Below the pieces are notes generated by a model. The model ran no database searches. It was not told where the DNA came from and saw only the letters and a program-made list of their open reading frames with translations. From an uncultured bacterium (GTDB lineage Bacteria > Patescibacteriota > Minisyncoccia > Phycocordibacterales > UBA918), in contig CAJWTE010000009.1 of NCBI GenBank assembly GCA_913046815.1, forward strand, positions 1-17,107: 17,107 nt of DNA, read 5' to 3'. Both the position numbers and the translations under genes were made by a program. Positions within the stretch are counted from its first letter, which is position 1; the number at the start of each line of letters is the position of its first letter. Shown piece by piece: positions 1 to 6,570 of this stretch.

Positions 1-16
1 GGTTAAATCAAACCAC

Positions 17-829
17 TTAAGACATCCTTTCCGTTAGAGCGTTTGTTAAGGAGAGCCAATTGCCAATGCTTAAATCCTCCGCTCGTATCTTCTCGTCCAG
101 ACCTATGTTTGTCAGTGCTTTTACCAAGTCACTTCGCTTATAGTACCGGCTTAGATTGCCGAGTAACTGCTTTCTCTTGTGCTGAAATCCAAGATGCAAT
201 AACTTGAAAAAATCCTTTTCGCTCACATGTTGAAAGTTGTCTCGATTGATGTTGTTGACACTGATTATGGCCGAGTCAACTTTGGGTGAAGGGGTGAAAT
301 TCCCTCTAGTCACTGTTTTGACATAGGAAACATCACCATAAATCTGGGTCGCAACAGATAGGAGTGACATTTTCTCACCTTTGTTGACGCTGGCGACGGC
401 TCGTTTTGCTACTTCTTTTTGTACTAAAAAAACAATTTGAGTTGGTTGTATGTCAGTCTCTAATAAGCTACGAAAGAGCCATCCAGATAAGTAATACGGT
501 ATGTTTGCAACGACTTTAAAACCGTGATCTTTCAAACTGTATGCACTCAAATCAAACTCGCGAACGTCGGCGTGACGGACAGTAAGCTGCCCCGAACTGA
601 TCTCCTCCCCAAACTTTTCTTGTAAAATTTCTATGGAGCGGAGATCAGCCTCTAAAGCTATTACTGTCACACCCCTTTCAAGTAAGGCGTGAGTTAAAAC
701 ACCGGTACCCGGCCCTATTTCCAGTACCACTTCCTTAGGTAGCAATTCAGCCGCATCACACATGACCTTGGGCACGTGTCGGTTGTTCAAGAAGTTTTGT
801 CCGAGAGATTTTTTCGCTTGAAGTTCCAT
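17..829 (-). CDS. rsmA: 16S rRNA (adenine1518/1519-N6)-dimethyltransferase RsmA (KsgA)
   Basis: RsmA uses SAM to dimethylate two adjacent adenines in the 3' terminal helix of 16S rRNA, a late step in 30S assembly in the cytoplasm. The 270-residue protein has the family's usual length and all its signatures: LGQNFL at residues 9-14, the SAM-binding GPGTG loop at 39-43, an acidic adenosine-contacting residue near 60 (ALEAD), the catalytic NIPYY motif at 109-113 and FTPSPKVDS at 178-186. The small C-terminal helical domain is complete, so the gene is intact and ends 16 bases inside the window. The ATG gives the normal N-terminus just before LGQNFL. No Shine-Dalgarno precedes it; a promoter 2 nt upstream implies a nearly leaderless mRNA. 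It diverges from the TrpR-like gene. The identification is firm. Confidence 0.97.
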   Translation of the reverse strand: MELQAKKSLGQNFLNNRHVPKVMCDAAELLPKEVVLEIGPGTGVLTHALLERGVTVIALEADLRSIEILQEKFGEEISSGQLTVRHADVREFDLSAYSLKDHGFKVVANIPYYLSGWLFRSLLETDIQPTQIVFLVQKEVAKRAVASVNKGEKMSLLSVATQIYGDVSYVKTVTRGNFTPSPKVDSAIISVNNINRDNFQHVSEKDFFKLLHLGFQHKRKQLLGNLSRYYKRSDLVKALTNIGLDEKIRAEDLSIGNWLSLTNALTERMS

Positions 830-837
830 AGATCATA

Positions 838-866
838 ACAATACTGGACTTACACACAGTTATCAA
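838..866 (-). promoter_or_regulatory. Predicted sigma70-type promoter of rsmA
   Basis: On the minus strand, -35 TTGATA (861-866) is separated by 17 bp from -10 TATTGT (838-843). The predicted transcription start is near 831, leaving a leader of about 2 nt before the ATG at 829. Seen directly as hexamers; activity is inferred. Confidence 0.55.
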
Positions 867-896
867 GACGTCTTTCATGTAGGAAATAAAGATAAA

Positions 897-905
897 TGAT
901 ATAAT
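897..905 (+). promoter_or_regulatory. Extended -10 promoter of the TrpR-like gene
   Basis: The 9-mer TGATATAAT is a perfect extended -10 element (TGn plus TATAAT at 900-905). No good -35 lies 17 bp upstream, as is usual when a TGn extension is present. The predicted start is near 912, giving a leader of about 59 nt that carries the palindrome at 926-939 and a GGAGG at 951-955. Confidence 0.7.
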
Positions 906-925
906 ATCGCGGTCAATGTGGGGTA

Positions 926-939
926 TGAGAGCACTCTCA
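926..939. promoter_or_regulatory. Palindromic operator candidate TGAGAG-CA-CTCTCA
   Basis: Perfect 6-bp arms (926-931 and 934-939) flank a 2-bp centre, at about +15 to +28 relative to the predicted start of the TrpR-like gene. A dimeric helix-turn-helix protein binding here would block early elongation. Position and symmetry suggest autoregulation by the downstream TrpR-family protein, which is inference. Confidence 0.5.
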
Positions 940-950
940 AGCTTATTTTA

Positions 951-955
951 GGAGG
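951..955 (+). promoter_or_regulatory. Shine-Dalgarno-like GGAGG with unusually long spacing
   Basis: GGAGG lies 15 nt upstream of the ATG at 971, well beyond the usual 5-9 nt. No in-frame ATG, GTG or TTG occurs between them. Either initiation tolerates the spacing, an ATT codon is used, or the AT-rich spacer is looped. It is one of few clear SD sequences in this window. Confidence 0.45.
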
Positions 956-970
956 TTTTATATTTTAGTT

Positions 971-1477
971 ATGGCCAATACATCAAGCAAAGTTATCGAT
1001 AATGATTTATATATCCAACTACAAAACGAAGTCGCGGATCTCTTAAGTGATAAACCAAGGGATGTAGTAGCAGAAAACCTATTTTCCTTACTGGGTGACG
1101 AAGAAGTGATGATGTTGAGCAAGAGATTAGGAATGATAATTATGATTGTAGAAGGCTATTCGACTTACGCTATCTCTGCCAAACTGGCAGTCAGTGATTC
1201 CACTGTACGAAATATATTAAGTAAGTACAAAGAAGGCCGTTTTGATAGCTTCATCCCTTATATCAAGAAGGAGTCTTTCAATCCGTCATCCATGTGGGAG
1301 AAAAAAACCAGAGCTGACGCTAATAAGGCTCGTGCCAAAAGAAAATCTACCAAACCACCAGTGCCAAAACCGGCCGTTCTGGCCAAAAAAGCAGCGGCCC
1401 AAGCAGAAACCGTTTCTACTCCGCAACCCGAAACATCTGCCGAGAACAAGCCAAAGAAACGCTGGGGATTATGGTGA
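971..1477 (+). CDS. TrpR/YerC-YecD-like transcriptional regulator with basic C-terminal tail
   Basis: This 168-residue protein belongs to the Trp repressor / YerC-YecD group. Residues 10-60 form the helical dimerisation part (LLGDEEVMMLSKRLGMI) and residues 62-88 form the helix-turn-helix (YSTYAISAKLAVSDSTVRNI). YerC-like proteins are usually about 100 residues. Here an extra tail at about 110-168 is rich in Lys, Ala and Pro and ends in KKRWGLW, resembling a disordered, DNA-coating histone-H1-like extension. A Trp ligand is not implied; related small proteins often regulate other genes. The gene stands alone between its own promoter with palindrome and a strong terminator, which fits an autoregulated monocistronic regulator. 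The family call is confident; the target genes are unknown. Confidence 0.85.
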   Translation: MANTSSKVIDNDLYIQLQNEVADLLSDKPRDVVAENLFSLLGDEEVMMLSKRLGMIIMIVEGYSTYAISAKLAVSDSTVRNILSKYKEGRFDSFIPYIKKESFNPSSMWEKKTRADANKARAKRKSTKPPVPKPAVLAKKAAAQAETVSTPQPETSAENKPKKRWGLW

Positions 1478-1492
1478 TAGTTGTTCTGCAAC

Positions 1493-1528
1493 AAAAGAAT
1501 CCTTGCTTTAAAGCAAGGATTCTTTTTT
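1493..1528 (+). terminator. Strong Rho-independent terminator
   Basis: A perfect inverted repeat (1493-1509 with 1510-1526, built on GAATCCTTGC / GCAAGGATTC) runs into a T-tract at 1523-1528. It begins 15 nt after the stop of the TrpR-like gene. The A-tract on the other side could also let it work weakly on the minus strand. Confidence 0.9.
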
Positions 1529-1564
1529 ATCTTTATCTAAGTTGTACCCCACATCGCTCGGTTT

Positions 1565-1611
1565 ACTATGCCAGTTAACCGACATGTTTTATGTCGGTTA
1601 ACTGGCATAGT
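1565..1611. repeat. Long perfect intergenic hairpin (H1)
   Basis: Twenty-one-base arms (1565-1585 and 1591-1611) are perfectly complementary around the loop GTTTT. The stem holds CCAGTTAACCGACAT and its complement. There is no T-run after it on either strand, so it is not a classical terminator, although it sits downstream of uvrD on the minus strand and could stall RNA polymerase or protect a 3' end. It shares the GACAT/ATGTC apex with the hairpin at 12314-12350, suggesting a dispersed palindromic element. Confidence 0.8.
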
Positions 1612-1706
1612 TAGGAGGGTGGTTGCTGAATTAAGTTGAAGTTTTTCCGGCAATTAGCTATGAGTTTAAAGAATTGACAGCTTTGTGTATCAACTACTGG
1701 CTGGTT

Positions 1707-3656
1707 TTAATCTAAGAATATGGTGGTTTCGTAGCCAGAAGCACCAGCAGAATTGCCACTATCTATGACCTCGACGTATTCAGTATCAATATCGTCCAAA
1801 AATGATGAGGGGAGATTAATTTTTTGACTACCAAATATTGTACGCATATGAGCATATGTTAGGTACACTTTTTTTTCAGCTCGCGTCAGAGCAACATAGA
1901 ACAGTCGCCTTTCTTCCTCGTGGTCGACACCGTGGTCGTCTAGTCTTTCATGCGGAAACAGTCCTTCTTCTAGTCCGCTTACAAATACATAAGGAAATTC
2001 AAGTCCTTTGGACGCATGCACTGTCATGAGTCTGACAGCGTCTTTCTCTTCCTTGTTTTTGATTTCATCTTGGTCGCTCTGAAGAGCTGCATTTTCTAAG
2101 AATTGTTCCACTCCCTCTTCGGGGGCAAGTTCGTCAAACCGTACTGCCAATGACACTAGTTCACGTAAGTTTTCTAGCCTGGCGACATCGTCTTCGGTAC
2201 CACTTTTTTTAAGGTCTGTTTCTATACCGGTTCTCTTTATAATAAATTTAATAGTTTCAGAAACGGGTTTGGTATTGGCTTCATCTCTAATGTCACTTAG
2301 TATAGAGTAAAATCTATCAACTTTCTCTTGTATTGCGCCGGTTAGCTCTGATCGTTTGTTTTCTAGTAGTTTCAAAGCAGTTATCTTTCCTATTCCTCTT
2401 GGTGGAACGTTCACTACGCGCATTAAGTCTGCTGTGGTATTTTCATTAAGAGCTAGGCGTAAAAATGACAGCACGTCTTTTACTTCCTTGCGTTCAAAAA
2501 ATTTAGTACCCAATACTTGGTAAGGTACGTTGTGCTTTAAAAAAGCCTCTTCTAAAGCCCGAGATTGAAAATTGGTACGGAAAAGCACTGCTATATCGGC
2601 GGGAGCTGCTTCACTGCCAATCAGTTCTTGAGCGGTTAGGGCTATATACTCCGCTTCGTCAAAACCATTCATTGCTGAGTAGAGGGTTATTTTTTGCCCC
2701 TCAGCATTTAGTGTGAAAACATTTTTTTCCACTCGATTTTTATTCTTCTTTATTATGTCATTTGAGGCAGAAATTATGTTTTGAGTGGAACGATAGTTTT
2801 GCTCCAACAGAATAGTTTGTGCTCCCGGAAAGTGTGTTTCAAAACGCAGGACATTTTGGATGTCAGCACCACGCCAAGAGTAAATATTTTGATCTACGTC
2901 TGCCACCACGCATATGTTTTTTCTTTTACCTGTTATATGTCGGACTATCTCATACTGCACTTTGTTGGTGTCTTGGTATTCATCAATATGTACATACGCC
3001 CATCGCTTTCGATACATTTCTCTAATGAGTGGATAGTCCTCTAATAGGTGTAAAGTTTTTAGTAATAGGTCGTCAAAATCTAGAGAGTGACTGTCTTTTA
3101 GGATAGCTTCGTAACTTTTCCAAGTTTTGGAGACAACTTCCTCAAAAAATGAGCTGACCTCTTCGGTGTATTTTTGGTGGTTTTTGGCATCACCCTTTGC
3201 TTTGGAAATTTGGTTGAGTATTTTACGAGGTTCAAATTCTTTCGGATTGAAGTCGTTTTTTTCTAGGGCTTGCTTCACAGCTTTCAAACTATCGCTTCGG
3301 TCATAGATAGTGAAATGCCGAGGTAAGTTTAGAACAGAGTGGTTCTCCTTTAGAATTTTCACCCCTAAAGAGTGAAAGGTGGTCACAGTCGGTAGACAAT
3401 CTATACTCGTTCTTTGACTAGCGTGGTGCTGCTTGATAAGTTTGGTCACGCGGTCACGCATTTCAGTAGCTGCTTTGTTGGTGAAGGTAACTGCCAAAAT
3501 GTTATCTGGTGACACTCCCTCATGAATTAGATGCACTATACGGTGAGTAATAACCCTGGTCTTACCAGATCCAGCTCCCGCCAAAATTAACAGAGGACCT
3601 TCTGTGGTAGAAGCGGCAAGTTTTTGTTCTTGATTTAGGCTATCCAAATAGTTCAT
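1707..3656 (-). CDS. UvrD/PcrA-type superfamily 1A DNA helicase
   Basis: An ATP-driven 3'-5' helicase that unwinds DNA in excision repair and removes protein and RNA obstacles at forks. The core motifs are all present: Q motif LNQEQ (7-11), Walker A GAGSGKT (27-33), motif Ia VTFTNKAATEMR, motif II HIDEYQDT, motif III with DQNIYSWRGA, motif IV LEQNYRST, motif V MTVHASKGLEFP and motif VI RRLFYVALTRA. At 649 residues it is shorter than typical PcrA/UvrD (about 720-740). It stops some 60 residues after motif VI, so the C-terminal Tudor-like domain that binds RNA polymerase is missing. Motif III reads VADVDQN where GDxDQS is usual. The ATG gives MNYLDSLNQEQ, the expected N-terminus. PcrA versus UvrD cannot be separated by eye, so no symbol is assigned. 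Confidence 0.95.
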   Translation of the reverse strand: MNYLDSLNQEQKLAASTTEGPLLILAGAGSGKTRVITHRIVHLIHEGVSPDNILAVTFTNKAATEMRDRVTKLIKQHHASQRTSIDCLPTVTTFHSLGVKILKENHSVLNLPRHFTIYDRSDSLKAVKQALEKNDFNPKEFEPRKILNQISKAKGDAKNHQKYTEEVSSFFEEVVSKTWKSYEAILKDSHSLDFDDLLLKTLHLLEDYPLIREMYRKRWAYVHIDEYQDTNKVQYEIVRHITGKRKNICVVADVDQNIYSWRGADIQNVLRFETHFPGAQTILLEQNYRSTQNIISASNDIIKKNKNRVEKNVFTLNAEGQKITLYSAMNGFDEAEYIALTAQELIGSEAAPADIAVLFRTNFQSRALEEAFLKHNVPYQVLGTKFFERKEVKDVLSFLRLALNENTTADLMRVVNVPPRGIGKITALKLLENKRSELTGAIQEKVDRFYSILSDIRDEANTKPVSETIKFIIKRTGIETDLKKSGTEDDVARLENLRELVSLAVRFDELAPEEGVEQFLENAALQSDQDEIKNKEEKDAVRLMTVHASKGLEFPYVFVSGLEEGLFPHERLDDHGVDHEEERRLFYVALTRAEKKVYLTYAHMRTIFGSQKINLPSSFLDDIDTEYVEVIDSGNSAGASGYETTIFLD

Positions 3657-3662
3657 ATTTTG

Positions 3663-3668
3663 ACTATA
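3663..3668 (-). promoter_or_regulatory. -10 element TATAGT placed for leaderless helicase mRNA
   Basis: On the minus strand TATAGT is followed by exactly 6 nt (CAAAAT) and then the ATG at 3656. The predicted +1 is therefore the A of the start codon. The -35 region is weak. No Shine-Dalgarno exists. Confidence 0.5.
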
Positions 3669-3811
3669 GTAGAGCTATACTACCGTAATCGACCTCCCCT
3701 GCCTACTTTTTTAAGAAAACAATATATTTTTGTATTGTCAATGGATTTTTTAGGCCTTAAACAAAGGTTTTTTCAGCTAATTTGCTCATTACTAACAAAA
3801 GTGTATTTCGT

Positions 3812-3872
3812 CAATTGTGACTATGAGAGTCTCTAGTACAATTGTTTTCATTGTGAGGTTAACCTCAATTGT
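3812..3872. repeat. Three CAATTGT repeats with exact 27-bp period
   Basis: CAATTGT occurs at 3812-3818, 3839-3845 and 3866-3872, so successive copies start 27 bp apart both times. Copies 2 and 3 extend to CAATTGTTT. The cluster lies 44-104 bp upstream of the -10 of the M23 peptidase gene, within about 350 bp of otherwise gene-free DNA (3657-4009). It looks like a regulator-binding array, though the binding protein is unknown. Confidence 0.55.
3854..3867. promoter_or_regulatory. Perfect 14-bp palindrome TGAGGTTAACCTCA
   Basis: An uninterrupted dyad between CAATTGT copies 2 and 3, overlapping copy 3 by two bases. It is centred about 55 bp upstream of the -10 at 3916. The symmetry suits a dimeric regulator. 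Function is inferred. Confidence 0.5.
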
Positions 3873-3915
3873 TTGACTGTGATGGTTGTATGGCGGTGAG
3901 ACCCTAAGAGTTACA

Positions 3916-3921
3916 TATAAT
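3916..3921 (+). promoter_or_regulatory. Consensus -10 TATAAT upstream of the M23 peptidase gene
   Basis: A perfect TATAAT with a predicted start near 3928. No good -35 or TGn extension is visible, so activation through the upstream repeats and palindrome is plausible. Confidence 0.5.
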
Positions 3922-4009
3922 AGAAGCGAATCAAGATACTGACGGATCTAGTCTGTGTGGTAGAGAAGAAGCTACCCATCGTCAGCCCATAAAGTTTTTA
4001 CATTTCATT

Positions 4010-4975
4010 GTGTTACTGGCAGTTTTTCTGCTAGGCGTTTTGCCTTTTTCTGTTGAAGCTGGTTGGCTTCAGGCTCTTTTAGGTGGTGCAGATGGCACCA
4101 ACAGACAAATATCTTTTTTGGAAGATCCTAGTGAATTAAAAATACTCACAGCCGCTAACGCCGCCGACCCTAAAGCAGCGATTGGTGGAGGTGATTTACT
4201 AATTGTGGATGGTGCTCTAGTGTCTCATGGTCAAGCTGGCGATGATTACGTAACACCCGACAGTACTCAAGGCGAAATCAGCCTGTATATTGTACGTGAG
4301 GGCGATACTTTGTCACAGATAGCTGAAATGTTTGATGTCACCAGTAATACTATCTTGTGGGCCAACGATCTTGGTGGCCCAACTGACATACATCCGGGTG
4401 ATACATTGATAATACTACCTATAGTGGGAGTCCAGCATGTCATTAAATCTGGTGACACCTTAACTGCTATAGCTAAAAAATACGGCGGTAATGAGGAGGA
4501 GATAACTGGTTATAATCGAATTGCCTCACTTGAAGACTTGTCTATTGGCGATACGTTAGTGATACCAGGTGGAAACATGCATACTAGCTCTAGTTCTAAC
4601 GTTGCCAGCGTTCAGTCTGGTTCTACCAGTACAAATTTTGTAAACCCGGTAGGTGGCTACTATGTAAGAACCCAAGGAGTTCATGGATACAATGCCGTGG
4701 ACTTGGCAGCAAAGCTAGGTACACCTATCTTAGCTGCTGCTGGAGGTGAAGTGATTATTTCCAAAATTAGCGGGTGGAATAGCGGTTATGGTCAATATAT
4801 AGTTGTTCGTCACGGAGATGGAACTCAGACACTCTATGCTCACCTGAGCAAAAATGCAGTTGGCGTGGGTGAATATGTAGGTGCCGGTGAAGTTGTTGGT
4901 TATATGGGTAGTACGGGTAAGTCTACTGGGGTGCATCTACACTTTGAGGTTCGTGGCGGCAGAAATCCATTTTAA
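4010..4975 (+). CDS. Secreted LysM-LysM-M23 family metallopeptidase
   Basis: A zinc peptidoglycan endopeptidase of the lysostaphin/M23 type, likely acting in the cell wall. Counting from the GTG at 4010, residues 1-17 are a hydrophobic export segment ending near SVEA. LysM domains lie at about 92-137 and 142-186, a Ser-rich linker at 188-210, and the M23 domain at about 215-316. Zinc and catalytic positions are present: H225 and D231 (HGYNAVD), H278 (YAHL) and H309/H311 (HLHFE). The start is doubtful. From GTG the signal peptide has no basic n-region. The frame is open back to 3908 and encodes RQPIKFLHFIV just before 4010, but with no ATG, GTG or TTG. The -10 at 3916 lies well upstream. True initiation is probably upstream, at CTG 3953, at a non-canonical codon, or in another frame (see findings). 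Confidence 0.88.
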   Translation: MLLAVFLLGVLPFSVEAGWLQALLGGADGTNRQISFLEDPSELKILTAANAADPKAAIGGGDLLIVDGALVSHGQAGDDYVTPDSTQGEISLYIVREGDTLSQIAEMFDVTSNTILWANDLGGPTDIHPGDTLIILPIVGVQHVIKSGDTLTAIAKKYGGNEEEITGYNRIASLEDLSIGDTLVIPGGNMHTSSSSNVASVQSGSTSTNFVNPVGGYYVRTQGVHGYNAVDLAAKLGTPILAAAGGEVIISKISGWNSGYGQYIVVRHGDGTQTLYAHLSKNAVGVGEYVGAGEVVGYMGSTGKSTGVHLHFEVRGGRNPF

Positions 4976-5043
4976 GCGAACTACTTTGTCGCTACGCACT
5001 CCTCCTTTAATCTTAAATGGATCTCTGTGAGAGTAATGCCCTC

Positions 5044-6567
5044 TCAAACTTTTACCCTGTATTGCAAAGCTTCTAGCACATGCTCGGTTTCAATATTTTC
5101 GGCTCCTTCCAAGTCGGCTATGGTACGGGCTACCTTGATCACGCGATGGTATGCTCGCGGCGATAAGTTGAGTCTGCTACTAGAGGCGCGTAATAGCTCC
5201 TTCACAGTTTTACTAAGCGAAATAAGCTCTTCGATGTCACGGGAAGACATTTCAGCATTACTTAGCTTCCCTCGGTCTTTCATTCGGTTTCTCGCTTTTT
5301 CTCTTGCCACTTTTATCTTCTCTCTTGCTAAATTGGTTTCATCTTGCACATTCGGCCTGTCTTTAGTTAATGTGTCGTAGTCTACATGTGGTACCTCTAG
5401 CCATAGGTCAATGCGGTCCAGAATAGGCCCGGATACTTTTTGCTTGTAAGTGTCCAACATAGCCGCAGCGTAATTTGTCGTGCCGTCCTCGGTACCTCTA
5501 TAGGGGTTCATGGCCGCAATCAAAATAAAGTCAGCTGGAAATATTGAACTTCCTTGGACACGAGAAATCGAGACCATTCGGTCCTCCAAGGGTTGGCGTA
5601 GAGCATCCAAACTCTGGCGATTAAACTCCGGAAATTCATCCATAAACAGCACTCCTTTGTGTGCCAAAGTTATTTCTCCGGGGCGGGGCCGTTGTCCACC
5701 ACCTACCAAGCTGGTGTGACTCGCAGTATGGTGAGGTGCTCTAAATGGAGGGCGAGAATCTATATTTTCACCTAATTCCCCTACTAAAGAATGGATACTG
5801 GCCACGTCCAAAACTTCTTTTCTAGTGAGTGGCGGCAGAAGGCTCTGAAAGGTTTTTGCTAACATGGTCTTACCTGTCCCAGGTGGACCAACCATTAAGA
5901 CGTTGTGTCGGCCGGCGGCAGCGATTAACAAACCTCTTTTAGCGGTTTCTTGTCCTCGTATATCTTCCAGTCTCACTCCATTTTCCTGCCACAAGTCAGG
6001 GATTTGTGTTTTTGGAGCAGCCTCTAATCGAGCATTGGTTTCTTTCGATTCATCCAAGTGATTTATAACATCGTCCAATTTGCTCGCCGGAGTAATTTTT
6101 ATGTTACTTACTAAAGCAGCTTCAGCTGCATTTTGGGTTGGTACTATTACTTCTGCAAAACCGGATTCTGCTAAAGCTAAAACAGCAGGCAGCACGCCTT
6201 TTACTGGTCTCAGCTCACCTTTAAGAGAAAGCTCCCCTAAGAATCCTACTTTCCTTTCTGTAGGTATTTTAATGTCGCCGGATGCAGACAAAAAAGCAAT
6301 CGCAATAGGTAGATCATACAAAGGCCCGTCTTTTTTCAGATCGGCTGGTGATAAAGAGATAATTATTTTTTGGTTGTGACTTTTAGGTGCTTTGAAGCCA
6401 CTGTTTTTAATGGCGGAGTTTACACGGTCTTTAGCTTCATCTATAGCTTTACCAGCTAGTCCAACAATAGAAAAACTGTGTAATCCTCGGCTTAGGTCGG
6501 CCTCTACACTTACTAAAGAACCTTTTGGCACGCCTGGTTCTGCAGTATGTACCAGTGCGACAGCCAT
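5044..6567 (-). CDS. ComM/YifB family Mg-chelatase-like AAA+ ATPase
   Basis: The YifB/ComM family are hexameric AAA+ proteins; Vibrio ComM is a branch-migration helicase that helps integrate transformed DNA. At 507 residues the length is typical. The N-terminal Lon-protease-like S5 fold covers about 1-170 (MAVALVHTAEPGVPKG, SFSIVGLAGKAI). The AAA+ domain follows, with Walker A GPPGTGKT (227-234), the FRAPHHTASHTSLVGGG insert (275-291) typical of the family, and Walker B GVLFMDE (305-311). A C-terminal helical lid domain completes it. It is the last gene of a three-gene operon, starting 3 nt after the stop of the DksA-like gene, so translation is probably coupled. No competence pilus genes are visible here, so a role in transformation is only an inference from the family. 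Confidence 0.93.
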   Translation of the reverse strand: MAVALVHTAEPGVPKGSLVSVEADLSRGLHSFSIVGLAGKAIDEAKDRVNSAIKNSGFKAPKSHNQKIIISLSPADLKKDGPLYDLPIAIAFLSASGDIKIPTERKVGFLGELSLKGELRPVKGVLPAVLALAESGFAEVIVPTQNAAEAALVSNIKITPASKLDDVINHLDESKETNARLEAAPKTQIPDLWQENGVRLEDIRGQETAKRGLLIAAAGRHNVLMVGPPGTGKTMLAKTFQSLLPPLTRKEVLDVASIHSLVGELGENIDSRPPFRAPHHTASHTSLVGGGQRPRPGEITLAHKGVLFMDEFPEFNRQSLDALRQPLEDRMVSISRVQGSSIFPADFILIAAMNPYRGTEDGTTNYAAAMLDTYKQKVSGPILDRIDLWLEVPHVDYDTLTKDRPNVQDETNLAREKIKVAREKARNRMKDRGKLSNAEMSSRDIEELISLSKTVKELLRASSSRLNLSPRAYHRVIKVARTIADLEGAENIETEHVLEALQYRVKV

Positions 6568-6570
6568 GAC

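Noticed and set aside
1242..1511. Overlapping frames within the TrpR-like gene's C-terminal tail
   Set aside because: Both strands stay open because the tail is low-complexity; no independent signals.
3741..3836. 31-codon plus-strand frame starting MDFLGLKQRFF
   Set aside because: No Shine-Dalgarno, no well-placed -10 and no terminator; it ends within the regulatory repeats. It lacks the support the two accepted small genes have.
4976..5043. Terminator between the convergent M23 and comM genes
   Set aside because: Only short stems (AGCGA/TCGCT at 4975-4993 and CTCT/AGAG near 5023-5033) without U-runs; not strong enough to call.
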